The notes under the pieces were generated by a model. That model made no database searches. It saw nothing but the letters and a program-made list of their open reading frames with translations, and was not told the origin of the DNA. From Bacteroidales bacterium (GTDB taxonomy: Bacteria > Bacteroidota > Bacteroidia > Bacteroidales > UBA932), in contig JAFVWT010000010.1 in assembly GCA_017501525.1 (NCBI GenBank), positions 105,118-169,117 of the forward strand: a stretch of DNA of 64,000 bases, written 5' to 3'. Of this stretch, positions 18,410 to 27,692 are shown piece after piece. How positions within the stretch are numbered: position 1 is the stretch's first letter; each line of letters starts with the position of its first letter. A program made the position numbers and the translations under genes.

Positions 18410-19261
18410 GTGGAGAAAAGGTTAACAGTGATATTGGGGCCAACGGCAGTCGGTAAGACCGATTATGCTGTAGATCTGGCGTTGAAGTATGGCACTGTTA
18501 TTCTCTCATGTGACTCGCGTCAGATTTTCAGGGAAATGAAAATAGGTACAGCTCCCCCAGATGAGGAGCAACTTAAAAGGGTAAAGCACTATTTCATACA
18601 TTCCCATTCGGTTGAGGATTATTATTCTGCAGGGCAATATGAGCTTGATGCCATGGAACTCCTTTCGGAACTTTTTCAGAAATATGACGATGTGGTGATG
18701 GTTGGAGGTTCAGGGTTGTATGCCGATGCCTTATGTTATGGATTGGATGATTTTCCTGCGGCAGATATGGAGCTGCGGAAGAGCCTGTCAGAACAGGCTT
18801 CCGGTCCCGATTTTCCACTTTTGCAGCAACGTCTCAAAGAGTTGGATCCTGATTCATACAATCTCATAGATATATCTAACAGACAGAGAGTGGTGAGGGC
18901 TCTTGAGGTTACTATTTCAACAGGTAAGAAGTACTCCTCATACAGGACCTCTCCCAGGAAAAAGCGTTTTTTTGAGATTGAAAGGTTTGCTCTCAATATG
19001 CCAAGAGAACTTTTGTATGAGAGAATAAACTCCAGAGTAGACAGAATGGTCGAGCAGGGGCTTGTCGATGAGGTGAGAAGTCTTATCGGGTATCGTGATA
19101 TGCCTGCACTCAGAACGGTTGGTTACAAAGAGATCTTTGAATATCTTGACGGAAATATAACCCTTGATCGGGCAATAGATCTTATAAAAAGAGATACCCG
19201 CCGTTATGCTAAACGGCAGGTAACTTATTTTGCCAAGGAACGGCAGATACAACTGCTGTAG
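18410..19261 (+). CDS. miaA: tRNA dimethylallyltransferase
   Basis: A 283-residue enzyme that prenylates A37 of tRNAs reading UNN codons. The P-loop GPTAVGKT is at residues 10-17, SCDSRQIFREMKIGTA follows with the catalytic Asp, and later come GGSGLYADAL and the zinc-free C-terminal RRYAKRQVTYFAKE. The start is GTG, directly followed by the conserved LTVILGPTAVGKT; no ATG lies closer. The length is slightly below the usual 300 or so. It follows a family A repeat that ends 16 nt upstream of the GTG. Confidence 0.93.
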   Translation: MEKRLTVILGPTAVGKTDYAVDLALKYGTVILSCDSRQIFREMKIGTAPPDEEQLKRVKHYFIHSHSVEDYYSAGQYELDAMELLSELFQKYDDVVMVGGSGLYADALCYGLDDFPAADMELRKSLSEQASGPDFPLLQQRLKELDPDSYNLIDISNRQRVVRALEVTISTGKKYSSYRTSPRKKRFFEIERFALNMPRELLYERINSRVDRMVEQGLVDEVRSLIGYRDMPALRTVGYKEIFEYLDGNITLDRAIDLIKRDTRRYAKRQVTYFAKERQIQLL

Positions 19262-19318
19262 GTTTGTGAAATCTAATTATAACCATCTACAGGAATAGGT
19301 TCGTGACATCTGTAGGGC

Positions 19319-19430
19319 TCTTCTATAAGAGACTTTGCTGTGATTTATGGAATTTTCTCAGAGAAAAGCCATAAAAGGGGCAGAAGTTATAGACTCCTGT
19401 CTTTAAAATGTGAAATTGATAGAAATTCTC
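19319..19430 (+). repeat. family A dispersed repeat, compact form
   Basis: It starts CTCTTCTATAAGAGACTTTG, 57 nt after the miaA stop, and ends AAATGTGAAATTGATAGAAA. The middle is a near-perfect nested palindrome: TTTATGG, TTTTCTC, then GAGAAAA, CCATAAA, that is, the long-form element without its central hairpin. It lies between the convergent miaA and recQ and could serve both. Confidence 0.78.
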
Positions 19431-19468
19431 TTTATGAAGATGGCTATGTGGTTTCTTGGGTTATCTTT

Positions 19469-21676
19469 CTAATTCGCCACTTCGCAGATGAATTTCAATC
19501 TTACCAGTCTGATCTCCTCCTCTTCAAATTCTCTTCCAAGTTCATCCAGTGCGTCTTGAATTGAATCTGATTCAGCTTCGTTCTTGAAGTAGTCAAAGAT
19601 ATCATCAATAGTATCCTCGTCCACGACCTGTTTAATGTAGTAGTCAAGATTGATTTTTGTTCCTGAGTTTACAATTGTCTCTATTTCATCAAGCAGATCA
19701 AAGAAATCCAGATTCTTTCTTTCTGCAATTTCGTCCAATGGAACCTTTCTGTCAATGCTTTGAATTATAAATATCTTGTTAGCTGATTTGTTTGCAACAG
19801 ATTTTACAATAATGTCGTTGGGGCGCTGGATTTCGTTTTCCTCTACATATTTGGCTATAAGTTCCAGGAATTCTTTGCCATATTTGAGAGCTTTTCCTTC
19901 TCCGACCCCTTGACATCCCTTCAATTCGTCAAAAGTGATAGGGTACAGAATGGACATATCTTCTAACGATGGGTCTGTAAAGATTACCCATGTGGGCAGA
20001 GATAGTCTTTTTGCTATATCCTTTCTCAGGCTCTTGAGCATTGATAGCAGATTCATATCTCCACCACCACCGCCTACATTACCTTTTGCATTTGCAATTA
20101 CATCGTCATCGTCGTCATCATCACCATTTGTGAATGTCCTGTCTTCTGTAATCATCAATGGGTAAGGGTTCCTGTTGAATTCTCTTCCCAGTTCTGTTAC
20201 ATAGATCAGTCCATATTGCTCTATATCCTTCTCCAGAAAATGGAGTATAAGTCCCTGGCGAATGACAGCCAGCCAGAATTTGTTTCCTTTTTCTTTGTCA
20301 ATTCCGAAGAATTCACTTTCGTGGTGGTTGTATGATTTGATTATTGAGTTGGACTCTCCTGCGAGGATATTTGCCAGATGTTCTGCTTTGAAGTTCTCTT
20401 TCATCGATTCTATAAGTTCGATGACAGTGCACATTTGTTGTTGGCCGTCAAACATTTTCTTGGGGTGGAGGCAGTTGTCGCAGTTTCCACAATTGTCCTC
20501 TGTGTACTCTTCTCCGAAATAGTTTAGGAGAACTTTTCTGCGGCAACGGTTGCTCTCTGCGTAAGCGACAGTCTCTAAAAGCAATTGTTTGCCTATTTCC
20601 TGCTCCGAAACAGGTTTCCCTTGCATAAATTTTTCAAGTTTCTGGATATCCTTGTAGCTGTAGAATGTCAAACATTTACCTTCCCTTCCGTCGCGTCCTG
20701 CTCGTCCGGTTTCCTGATAATATCCTTCAAGGCTTTTTGGAATGTCGTAGTGAATTACAAATCTGACATCTGGTTTGTCAATTCCCATTCCAAATGCTAT
20801 GGTGGCCACAATTACATCTATCTCTTCCATCAGGAATTTGTCCTGATTCTTGCTTCTGGTAGCTGCATCCATCCCTGCATGATAAGGTAATGCTTTGATA
20901 CCGTTTATGTTGAGGAATTCTGCAATCTCTTCCACTTTTTTTCTGCTAAGGCAATAAATGATTCCCGATTTTCCCGAATTTGCGCGGATAAAGTGAATCA
21001 GTTCTTTCTTTATATTTGATTTGTCCCTTATTTCATAATATAGATTCGGCCTGTTGAATGAACTTTTGAAAACCTTTGCATCTGTCATACAGAGGTTTTT
21101 CTGAATGTCTGATTGTACCTTTGGAGTGGCGGTTGCTGTCAGAGTGATGATGGGTGCTCTTCCTATCTCCTCCACAACTTGACGGATATTCCTATATTCA
21201 GGTCTGAAGTCGTGTCCCCATTCTGAGATACAATGGGCTTCATCTATAGCATAAAATGAGATATGAATCTGTTTCAGCAATGCAATATTCTCCTCCTTGG
21301 TCAAGGATTCGGGGGCTACATACAGGAGCTTTGTTACACCATTGAGCAAATCCTCCTTGACCGATTGTATCTGAGTCCTGTTGAGTGATGAATTTAAGAA
21401 ATTGGCAATCCCTTGAGTCCCCGAGATAAAGCCCCTTATGGCATCAACCTGATTTTTCATCAATGCTATCAATGGTGAGACCACAATTGCGGTGCCAGGC
21501 ATGACCAGAGCAGGAAGTTGATAGCATAGGGACTTTCCGCCACCGGTGGGCATCAGCACAAAACAGTTATTTCCTTCAATCAAGTGGGTTATAATTTTTT
21601 CTTGATCTCCTTTAAAGGAATCGAAGCCGAAAAACTTCTTTAAATTACTATGTAATTCTTCAGAACTAATCTTCAT
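19469..21676 (-). CDS. recQ: ATP-dependent DNA helicase RecQ
   Basis: A 735-residue RecQ-family 3'-5' helicase for replication-fork repair and recombination. Walker A is LMPTGGGKSLCYQLPA (about 40-55), the DEAH box is AIDEAHCISEWGHDFRPEYR, and motif VI is QETGRAGRDG. The RecQ zinc domain has CRRKVLLNYFGE, then CGNCDNC; a winged-helix RQC domain follows, then an HRDC domain (about 550-620), then an extra C-terminal helical tail. A low-complexity linker of seven Asp and a run of five Gly separates RQC from HRDC. The tail is longer than E. coli RecQ (609 residues) but usual for Bacteroidota. Confidence 0.96.
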   Translation of the reverse strand: MKISSEELHSNLKKFFGFDSFKGDQEKIITHLIEGNNCFVLMPTGGGKSLCYQLPALVMPGTAIVVSPLIALMKNQVDAIRGFISGTQGIANFLNSSLNRTQIQSVKEDLLNGVTKLLYVAPESLTKEENIALLKQIHISFYAIDEAHCISEWGHDFRPEYRNIRQVVEEIGRAPIITLTATATPKVQSDIQKNLCMTDAKVFKSSFNRPNLYYEIRDKSNIKKELIHFIRANSGKSGIIYCLSRKKVEEIAEFLNINGIKALPYHAGMDAATRSKNQDKFLMEEIDVIVATIAFGMGIDKPDVRFVIHYDIPKSLEGYYQETGRAGRDGREGKCLTFYSYKDIQKLEKFMQGKPVSEQEIGKQLLLETVAYAESNRCRRKVLLNYFGEEYTEDNCGNCDNCLHPKKMFDGQQQMCTVIELIESMKENFKAEHLANILAGESNSIIKSYNHHESEFFGIDKEKGNKFWLAVIRQGLILHFLEKDIEQYGLIYVTELGREFNRNPYPLMITEDRTFTNGDDDDDDDVIANAKGNVGGGGGDMNLLSMLKSLRKDIAKRLSLPTWVIFTDPSLEDMSILYPITFDELKGCQGVGEGKALKYGKEFLELIAKYVEENEIQRPNDIIVKSVANKSANKIFIIQSIDRKVPLDEIAERKNLDFFDLLDEIETIVNSGTKINLDYYIKQVVDEDTIDDIFDYFKNEAESDSIQDALDELGREFEEEEIRLVRLKFICEVAN

Positions 21677-21695
21677 ATTTATTACCTTTGTGCCT

Positions 21696-21727
21696 CTAAA
21701 TTATCTAAAACTTTATTTTTATGCAAA
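21696..21727 (-). promoter_or_regulatory. putative recQ promoter
   Basis: On the minus strand TTTG (21727-21724) is followed after 20 bp by TAATTTAG (21703-21696), one base off TAnnTTTG, 20 bp before the recQ start. Confidence 0.45.
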
Positions 21728-21819
21728 TAAAATCGGTGCAAAACCCTAAAAAATAGAGTGTAGAATTTTGTAAATAACTGTTTATCAGTAGATGAAAGAT
21801 TTCAAAAGATGTATATATT

Positions 21820-22863
21820 ATGAGTGAATTTAATCCTAATGACATAGGGGTGGCCAATGGCAATTTCTTCGGTTTGCCCTGTAATGAGAATGAATCGGAG
21901 ATAGTGTTGCTTTCTGTTCCCTGGGATGCAACAGTATCTTATGGAACAGGTACAGCAGATGGTCCCCAAGCGATAATTGATGCCTCTTTGCAGGTCGATC
22001 TGTTTGATGAAAAGGTTCCCGAGAGTTGGAAGACCAGGGCCTGGACCATTCCGGTTTCTGAGGAGATATACGAACTGAGTTCTCGTGCGCGCCAGGCGGC
22101 AGAAGATGTTATAGCAGCATTGGAGGAGGGAGCCGGTGTACCGGAGGATAATGTTTCATTGCAAATTGTAAACAATGCCTCTGAAAAACTGAATAAATAT
22201 GTTGAGGAACAATCGGGAAAATACCTTTCGGCAGGAAAGCTTGTTGCAGTGGTAGGTGGTGAGCATAGCGTCCCTTTTGGATTGATTAAAACTTTAGGGG
22301 AGCGTTACAATGATTTTGGTGTGTTGCACCTTGATGCACATTCTGATACCAGAAAGGCTTATGAAGGTTTTAAATTTTCCCATGCTTCCATAATGTATAA
22401 TGTGCTGGAGAATGTCCCTTCCGTAAGCAAAATTGTACAAGTGGGGATACGCGATTATTGTTCAGACGAGCATCAACTGATATTCAATTCTGAAAGGGTT
22501 GCTCCCTATACTGATTTTATTGTCAATCAGATGCAGTTTATGGGTCGTACATGGGATTCTATCTGTGATGAGATAATATCCAATCTCCCCGATAATGTAT
22601 ATATAAGTTTTGATATTGATGCTCTGACACCCGAAAACTGTCCCAATACAGGAACACCTGTTCCGGGTGGACTTACTTTTGCCCAGGCCGATTATTTGAT
22701 ATACAAGTTAAGCATTTCGGGAAAGAGAATTATAGGATTTGATTTGTGTGAGGTGGCTCCCGCTCCGGAGGGAGAATGGGATGCAAATGTTGGGGCAAGA
22801 ATACTATATAAGTTGTTAGTGTATACCGCTCAAAATAGAAAAAGTCTTATATTTGCAGATTAG
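21820..22863 (+). CDS. ureohydrolase (agmatinase/arginase) family enzyme
   Basis: A 347-residue binuclear-Mn ureohydrolase. The metal ligands are in VVGGEHSVPFG, LHLDAHSDTRKAYEG and SFDIDALTPENCPNTGTPVP; all conserved His and Asp residues are present. It probably hydrolyses agmatine or a related guanidino compound to urea and an amine, but substrate choice (agmatine, arginine, guanidinobutyrate or formiminoglutamate) cannot be read from the motifs. It is followed after 15 bp by nhaA in the same direction. Confidence 0.85.
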   Translation: MSEFNPNDIGVANGNFFGLPCNENESEIVLLSVPWDATVSYGTGTADGPQAIIDASLQVDLFDEKVPESWKTRAWTIPVSEEIYELSSRARQAAEDVIAALEEGAGVPEDNVSLQIVNNASEKLNKYVEEQSGKYLSAGKLVAVVGGEHSVPFGLIKTLGERYNDFGVLHLDAHSDTRKAYEGFKFSHASIMYNVLENVPSVSKIVQVGIRDYCSDEHQLIFNSERVAPYTDFIVNQMQFMGRTWDSICDEIISNLPDNVYISFDIDALTPENCPNTGTPVPGGLTFAQADYLIYKLSISGKRIIGFDLCEVAPAPEGEWDANVGARILYKLLVYTAQNRKSLIFAD

Positions 22864-22878
22864 AGTTAGAAAAATAAT

Positions 22879-24225
22879 ATGAAGAGTAGTTTCAATTCAA
22901 AGGTGATTCCTAGCCTGAAAGGTGTATATCAGGCATTTGTTCATAGTAAGGCGACAGGTGGTATATTGTTGCTTATTTGTGCCGCTGTAGCAGTTATGTC
23001 TGCCAATATTCCGGGAATGCGTGGGTTGTATGAATTCTGGAATACCGATATCGGTTTTAAGTTGGGAACGTTTGAATTTAATATGCCGTTGAACATGTGG
23101 ATCAACGATGTCCTCATGGCAATATTTTTCTTTTCTGTAGGACTGGAAATAAAACGTGAATTGCTTGTTGGAGAATTGTCTTCCCCAAAGAAAGCAATGC
23201 TTCCGATTTTTGCGGCTTTGGGGGGAATGCTCGTTCCTGCTGTGATTTATATGATTATCAATAACGGTGAACCAAGTGCAAATGGATGGGGTATTCCTAT
23301 GGCTACCGATATTGCATTCGCTATAGGGGTGCTCTCTTTGTTGGGAAACCGTTGCCCGATTTCATTAAAAGTGTTTCTAACTGCGCTGGCAATTGTTGAT
23401 GATATAGGGGCAATTATAGTGTTGGCAATATTCTACCCCTCACATTCGCTCCATCTGAACTATCTTATTTTTGCGGCAGTTATCATATTGATTCTCATCG
23501 CTATTAATCGTTCAGGAGTAAAGAATGCCATGGCATATCTTATTCCCGGTTTCTTCCTATTTATCTGTATCTTCCAATCAGGAATTCATGCGACTATCGC
23601 CGGTGTGATTTTGGCTATGACCATTCCTGCTACTGCTTCTATTAATGAAGTGAGATTTTATGTTGGAACAAAGTCGCTTCTGGACAAATTTAAAGAGGCC
23701 GGAAATAGCGAGGTTCAAGTATTGGCAAATCCTGAACAACTTGACTATATATATCGTATGTCTCAGAGTGTCAAGACTATGAACCCACTCTTGCATCGAC
23801 TTGAAAGTAGGCTTCATCCTTGGGTCAATTTTTTCATTATGCCTGTTTTCGCATTGGCAAATGCGGGAGTTGAAATTAATGGAGAGGTGATTTCTTCTGG
23901 AGTTATCCCCCCTGTAATGCAAGGAATTTTCTTCGGATTGTTGCTTGGAAAGCCTATAGGAATAACGCTATTCAGTTATATTGCTGTCAAATTGAAACTG
24001 GCACAAGCCCCGGTAGGTGTCCGTTGGAGACAGATTTTTTCTTTAGGTATTGTCGGAGGTATTGGATTTACCATGTCAATATTTATTGATAATCTTGCAT
24101 TTAAAGAACAGATACTGATTGACGAAGGAAAACTTGCCATTCTTGCCACATCTGTTCTTGCGGCATTGATTGGTCTTTTGGCACTTTTTTTGACAACACG
24201 TCCAACGAATAAAAATCATGATTAA
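22879..24225 (+). CDS. nhaA: Na+/H+ antiporter NhaA
   Basis: A 448-residue NhaA-type sodium/proton antiporter with 12 membrane segments. The conserved ion-binding aspartates are in TALAIVDDIGAIIVLAIFY, and the discontinuous helix has MATDIAFAIGVLSLLG. Its function is Na+ extrusion and alkaline pH homeostasis. It contains a cytoplasmic insertion of about 50 residues (about 255-305) compared with E. coli NhaA (388 residues), a length usual in Bacteroidota. It lies between the ureohydrolase and the FKBP gene with short gaps (15 and 12 bp), so the three are probably one unit. Confidence 0.95.
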   Translation: MKSSFNSKVIPSLKGVYQAFVHSKATGGILLLICAAVAVMSANIPGMRGLYEFWNTDIGFKLGTFEFNMPLNMWINDVLMAIFFFSVGLEIKRELLVGELSSPKKAMLPIFAALGGMLVPAVIYMIINNGEPSANGWGIPMATDIAFAIGVLSLLGNRCPISLKVFLTALAIVDDIGAIIVLAIFYPSHSLHLNYLIFAAVIILILIAINRSGVKNAMAYLIPGFFLFICIFQSGIHATIAGVILAMTIPATASINEVRFYVGTKSLLDKFKEAGNSEVQVLANPEQLDYIYRMSQSVKTMNPLLHRLESRLHPWVNFFIMPVFALANAGVEINGEVISSGVIPPVMQGIFFGLLLGKPIGITLFSYIAVKLKLAQAPVGVRWRQIFSLGIVGGIGFTMSIFIDNLAFKEQILIDEGKLAILATSVLAALIGLLALFLTTRPTNKNHD

Positions 24226-24237
24226 TTATTTATAAAG

Positions 24238-25029
24238 ATGAAAAAAACAATTATTATCTCTGTGGCTGCCATTGCAGCACTCTTTACAGTTGCATCTTGC
24301 GGCAACAATTATTACAAGAAAGGTGACAGAATGCCTGAAACTACAGATTCTAAAGTTGACTCAGTAAGTTATGCTTTGGGTATGTATCTCGCATCAACAA
24401 TGACAATGGCACCTTTTGGAGAAATCAATATGGATGAACTTCAGAAAGGTTTTGAGGCTGTTCTAGCTGGAAATGAGGAAACTGAAATCAAACAAAATGA
24501 TGTAAATATGATTATTCAGATGCACCTTATGCAAAGACAGGCTTATGTAGCGAATGCTGCCAAGGAGCAAGGAGAAGAGTTCCTTCTTAAGAATAAGGAG
24601 AAAGAGGGTGTTGTAGAGACAGAAAGCGGCCTTCAATATAAGATTTTGGAAGAAGGTAGTGGTATCTCTCCTGAAGCAACTGATACAGTAGAGGTTCATT
24701 ACGAAGGTAAACTTCTGGATGGAACTGTTTTTGACTCTTCATACAAGAATGGAGAAACCGTTAAGTTCCCTTTGACATCAGTAATCAAAGGTTGGTCAGA
24801 AGGTATTACTTATGCTAAGGAGGGAGGTAAGATTGAGTTGTATATCCCTTCAGAGTTGGCTTATGGTCGCAGAGGTGCCGGTCCTATACCTGGTAATTCT
24901 ACATTGATTTTCAATATTGAACTTATTAAAGTTTCTAAAGCTGCTCCTAAGGCAGAGGAAAAATCTAAGGTAGAGGCTGTTCCTGCAACTAAGAAAGCTA
25001 AGACACCGGTTTCAGTTGTGAAAAAATAA
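24238..25029 (+). CDS. FKBP-type peptidyl-prolyl isomerase lipoprotein (FkpA-like)
   Basis: A 263-residue periplasmic-side lipoprotein. The signal ends in lipobox TVASC (Cys21). Residues about 40-120 match the FKBP N-terminal dimerisation region (SVSYALGMYLASTM), and 125-225 are the FKBP domain (VHYEGKLLDGTVFDSSY, GWSEGITYAKEGGKIELYIP, LAYGRRGAGPIPGNSTL). It assists folding of envelope proteins by prolyl isomerisation and chaperone action. The C-terminus is a Lys/Ala/Glu-rich tail of about 35 residues. A family B repeat starts 9 nt after the stop codon. Confidence 0.92.
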   Translation: MKKTIIISVAAIAALFTVASCGNNYYKKGDRMPETTDSKVDSVSYALGMYLASTMTMAPFGEINMDELQKGFEAVLAGNEETEIKQNDVNMIIQMHLMQRQAYVANAAKEQGEEFLLKNKEKEGVVETESGLQYKILEEGSGISPEATDTVEVHYEGKLLDGTVFDSSYKNGETVKFPLTSVIKGWSEGITYAKEGGKIELYIPSELAYGRRGAGPIPGNSTLIFNIELIKVSKAAPKAEEKSKVEAVPATKKAKTPVSVVKK

Positions 25030-25037
25030 TAAATATC

Positions 25038-25156
25038 GAGGTTGAACAAAAGATGTAGTTTTAGGCTGGCCAAGCCCGAAAAAACGGAGTTTACTGAGTG
25101 TAAATGAGGGTTTTGAGGGCGGGTATAACGACAAAACAAACTTTTTGTTCAGCCTC
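25038..25156 (+). repeat. family B repeat, copy 1
   Basis: A 119-bp element bounded by GAGGTTGAACAAAA and TTTTGTTCAGCCTC, a 14-bp inverted repeat with one mismatch that would be a G-U pair in RNA. Internal stems include GGCTGGCCAAGCC and TTTACTGAGTGTAAA. It aligns over its whole length with the reverse complement of 48693-48809. Confidence 0.8.
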
Positions 25157-25173
25157 ATCCGATTCAAGCCTGG

Positions 25174-27417
25174 ATGAATAGAAAAACAGTAATATTATAT
25201 AGCACAGTAGCGGTTATCCTATTGTTTGGAATAGGACTTTTGTTTCATTCACTATTTAAGGACAATGGGAGTGATGATCCCTATATTCCTATCTCTGAAG
25301 GTGTTTCAGCTATTCCTTCGGATGCGGTCATTCTATTTGAATCAGACAAGCTTGAGACGATTATAAAATATACGGAGCGTGGGGGAGCATTTGAAACATT
25401 TTCCAGAATGCTCCCTGACGATTCCAATAGTTGGGATGCGATATATTCCCTCCATTACTCGAGTAAGAACAGAGTTTCGCCGCTGTTGGTTATCTCGATA
25501 CCTCAAGGAACAGATGCTTCATTGCTCATAAGCTCTATTGAAAGGGAATGTTCAGGGGTGGAAAGCAGAAAATATGGCGATAATCTGACATATCGTTCGA
25601 CCGTACCCGATATATCTTTTGCGGTGTGCGGCAATTTTGTTATAGTAAGTGACTCCCAAGTGGTTTTGGAGTCTTCGCTTAGACATATAGAGAATAGGAC
25701 CTCGATCGCAGATGCCCCTCTGTACGGCTCTGTCCCGGGGGTTAAGCACAACAATGAAGTGCTACATATCAATCACGAGAATATGGGTAAGATATTCTCT
25801 TCTTATGTGGACAGAAATTATCTTGGCTATGCCGATTTTGCCAGGAACTTTGCCAATTGGTCCACTTTTTCGGTAGAGAATGGGCAAGGAAAAATTTCCA
25901 TTGATGGAAAATTCAATGCCGCTTCAGGAGAGAAAAACTTTGCAAATCTCTTTTTGACACAAAAAGAGTCTAAAAGCGACATATATTCATTGATTCCAAA
26001 TCACTGCAGATATATGTTTCTGATTTCAATGTCGGATAGCAAAGGATATACCGACTCTTATACCGATTATCTGGAGACAATAAGAGGCTCAAAAGCCAAA
26101 GATTATGTATTTTTGAATGCAATGGCAAAGAAGAGTATCTCCTCGGATACTACTACTTTCCAACTTCTTGAGATGCTGCAGATTAAGCAACTGGCTCTTT
26201 TTGCATTCGATATTAATGGAGAAGAAAAAAGGGTATTGGCGGTACGTTCTGAGAATCACTCTCCAATGGGGAATGTGACAGATACAATCGCCGATTTCAG
26301 ATACAAAGGATACTTGGATCTTCCGTTTGGAGATTTCTTCAAACCTACCTCACAGGAGAAATATTGTATGACGAAGGACTGGATTTTTGTAGGTGGGGAT
26401 GCGGAGATAGAGTACCTCTACAGGGAGCATAAGAATGAGTTTATGTTCAACTTGAATGATTATCTTACTCAGACACCTGCCTCAGATCATCTGGAACGCA
26501 GTGCTGTATTTTCTGCATATATAAATTTCAATCGTTACTCCGATTCACTGTCAAGATTCTTCAAATCTCCATATGACAAGCGATTAAATGAGGATTGGAA
26601 GAAGAAAAATTTTGAATGTGCTACACTGCTTTTAAATCACAAGGGTGGAATACTTGAATCATCACTTGATATCTATAGTGAAGAACTCTCTACTGAACCT
26701 ACCCCTTTGAGGGTTCCGGAATTGGATCAATTCGTAGAACTTGATGATACTCCTGTAGAAGTTTTTGCAGGGCCGTTTGTGGTGAAGGATTTCAGAGACG
26801 GTTCCACAAACTATTTGGAGCAAAGGCCAAATAATTCTCTTCGTTTGCTTAATAGCGCAAAACGGGGACTCTGGACAGTTCAGTTTGATACGCCTCTTTG
26901 TGGGTATGTGGAGCAGATAGATTATCTGAAGAATGGGAAATTGCAGATGTTATTTTGCTCTTCCGATAAGTTGTATCTGTTGGATAGATTGGGTCGAAAG
27001 GTTGGAAAATTCCCCATTTCGTTGGGTAAAGAGGTGTTGCTTGGTCCCAATGTGTATGATTTCAAGGGAAACAAAGAGTATGTGGTAATGGTCCTCCATA
27101 CCGATAATACAATTGCAATGTATAATCTTGACGGTTCTAAATACCATCTCTGGAATGATATTCTCCTTTCAGAGAGGGTTGTCTCAATGCCTCAGTTGCT
27201 CTTAGTCGGTAATAATAGGTACTGGGTTGTCAGAACTGCATATCAGACATTGATATATAATTCAGAGGGAACATTGGCTGCCGAGTTTACCAAGAAAAGG
27301 CGTTTGAAGAAGGATACAAAGGTGGAGGTTATATCGTCTAATGAGGTGGCTGTCACTACATTTGAAGGACGAGATATGATATTGAATTTAGATAGCGGCT
27401 CATTCCGCAAGAGATAA
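25174..27417 (+). CDS. membrane-anchored DUF3352-like protein of unknown function
   Basis: A 747-residue protein with one N-terminal anchor (VILYSTVAVILLFGIGLLFH, residues 5-24), the rest predicted outside the inner membrane. The opening after the anchor, VSAIPSDAVILFESDKLETI, resembles DUF3352 proteins of Bacteroidota. The C-terminal 200 residues repeat short strands (QIDYLKNGKLQMLFCSSDKL, VLHTDNTIAMYNLDGSK) that look like beta-propeller blades. No catalytic motif is seen. It forms a tight unit with DUF4834 (2-bp gap) and the acyl-CoA ligase, and its start lies 17 bp after a family B repeat. Confidence 0.65.
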   Translation: MNRKTVILYSTVAVILLFGIGLLFHSLFKDNGSDDPYIPISEGVSAIPSDAVILFESDKLETIIKYTERGGAFETFSRMLPDDSNSWDAIYSLHYSSKNRVSPLLVISIPQGTDASLLISSIERECSGVESRKYGDNLTYRSTVPDISFAVCGNFVIVSDSQVVLESSLRHIENRTSIADAPLYGSVPGVKHNNEVLHINHENMGKIFSSYVDRNYLGYADFARNFANWSTFSVENGQGKISIDGKFNAASGEKNFANLFLTQKESKSDIYSLIPNHCRYMFLISMSDSKGYTDSYTDYLETIRGSKAKDYVFLNAMAKKSISSDTTTFQLLEMLQIKQLALFAFDINGEEKRVLAVRSENHSPMGNVTDTIADFRYKGYLDLPFGDFFKPTSQEKYCMTKDWIFVGGDAEIEYLYREHKNEFMFNLNDYLTQTPASDHLERSAVFSAYINFNRYSDSLSRFFKSPYDKRLNEDWKKKNFECATLLLNHKGGILESSLDIYSEELSTEPTPLRVPELDQFVELDDTPVEVFAGPFVVKDFRDGSTNYLEQRPNNSLRLLNSAKRGLWTVQFDTPLCGYVEQIDYLKNGKLQMLFCSSDKLYLLDRLGRKVGKFPISLGKEVLLGPNVYDFKGNKEYVVMVLHTDNTIAMYNLDGSKYHLWNDILLSERVVSMPQLLLVGNNRYWVVRTAYQTLIYNSEGTLAAEFTKKRRLKKDTKVEVISSNEVAVTTFEGRDMILNLDSGSFRKR

Positions 27418-27419
27418 TT

Positions 27420-27680
27420 ATGAACATTATTGGATTACTATTAGCAACTGTTATATTTTTTTTGATTCTTGTACCATTGGTTATCCTCCGTTTTATAGGA
27501 GGATTATTCGGTGGACGTAGAAAACAGAACGAATATCCCGATCCCTCACCCAAAAACCGGCCTTCGGGGGGTAGAGATGGGGATGTGTTTGTTTCTGACA
27601 GCACACCCGACAGACAGGAGAAAATAATTGATGATTCTGTAGGTCAGTATGTTGATTATGAAGAAGTAGAAGAAAAATAA
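27420..27680 (+). CDS. DUF4834 family small membrane protein
   Basis: An 86-residue protein with one N-terminal membrane helix (LLLATVIFFLILVPLVILRF) and a short cytoplasmic-type tail ending in KIIDDSVGQYVDYEEVEE, the conserved feature of DUF4834. The function is unknown. It sits 2 bp after the DUF3352-like gene and 12 bp before the acyl-CoA ligase, so translation within one operon is likely. Confidence 0.8.
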   Translation: MNIIGLLLATVIFFLILVPLVILRFIGGLFGGRRKQNEYPDPSPKNRPSGGRDGDVFVSDSTPDRQEKIIDDSVGQYVDYEEVEEK

Positions 27681-27692
27681 TTAAAATTGAAT

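Noticed and set aside
20095-20130. Asp-run and Gly-run in recQ as a frameshift scar
   Set aside because: The frame is continuous and both flanking domains are complete; it is a low-complexity linker.
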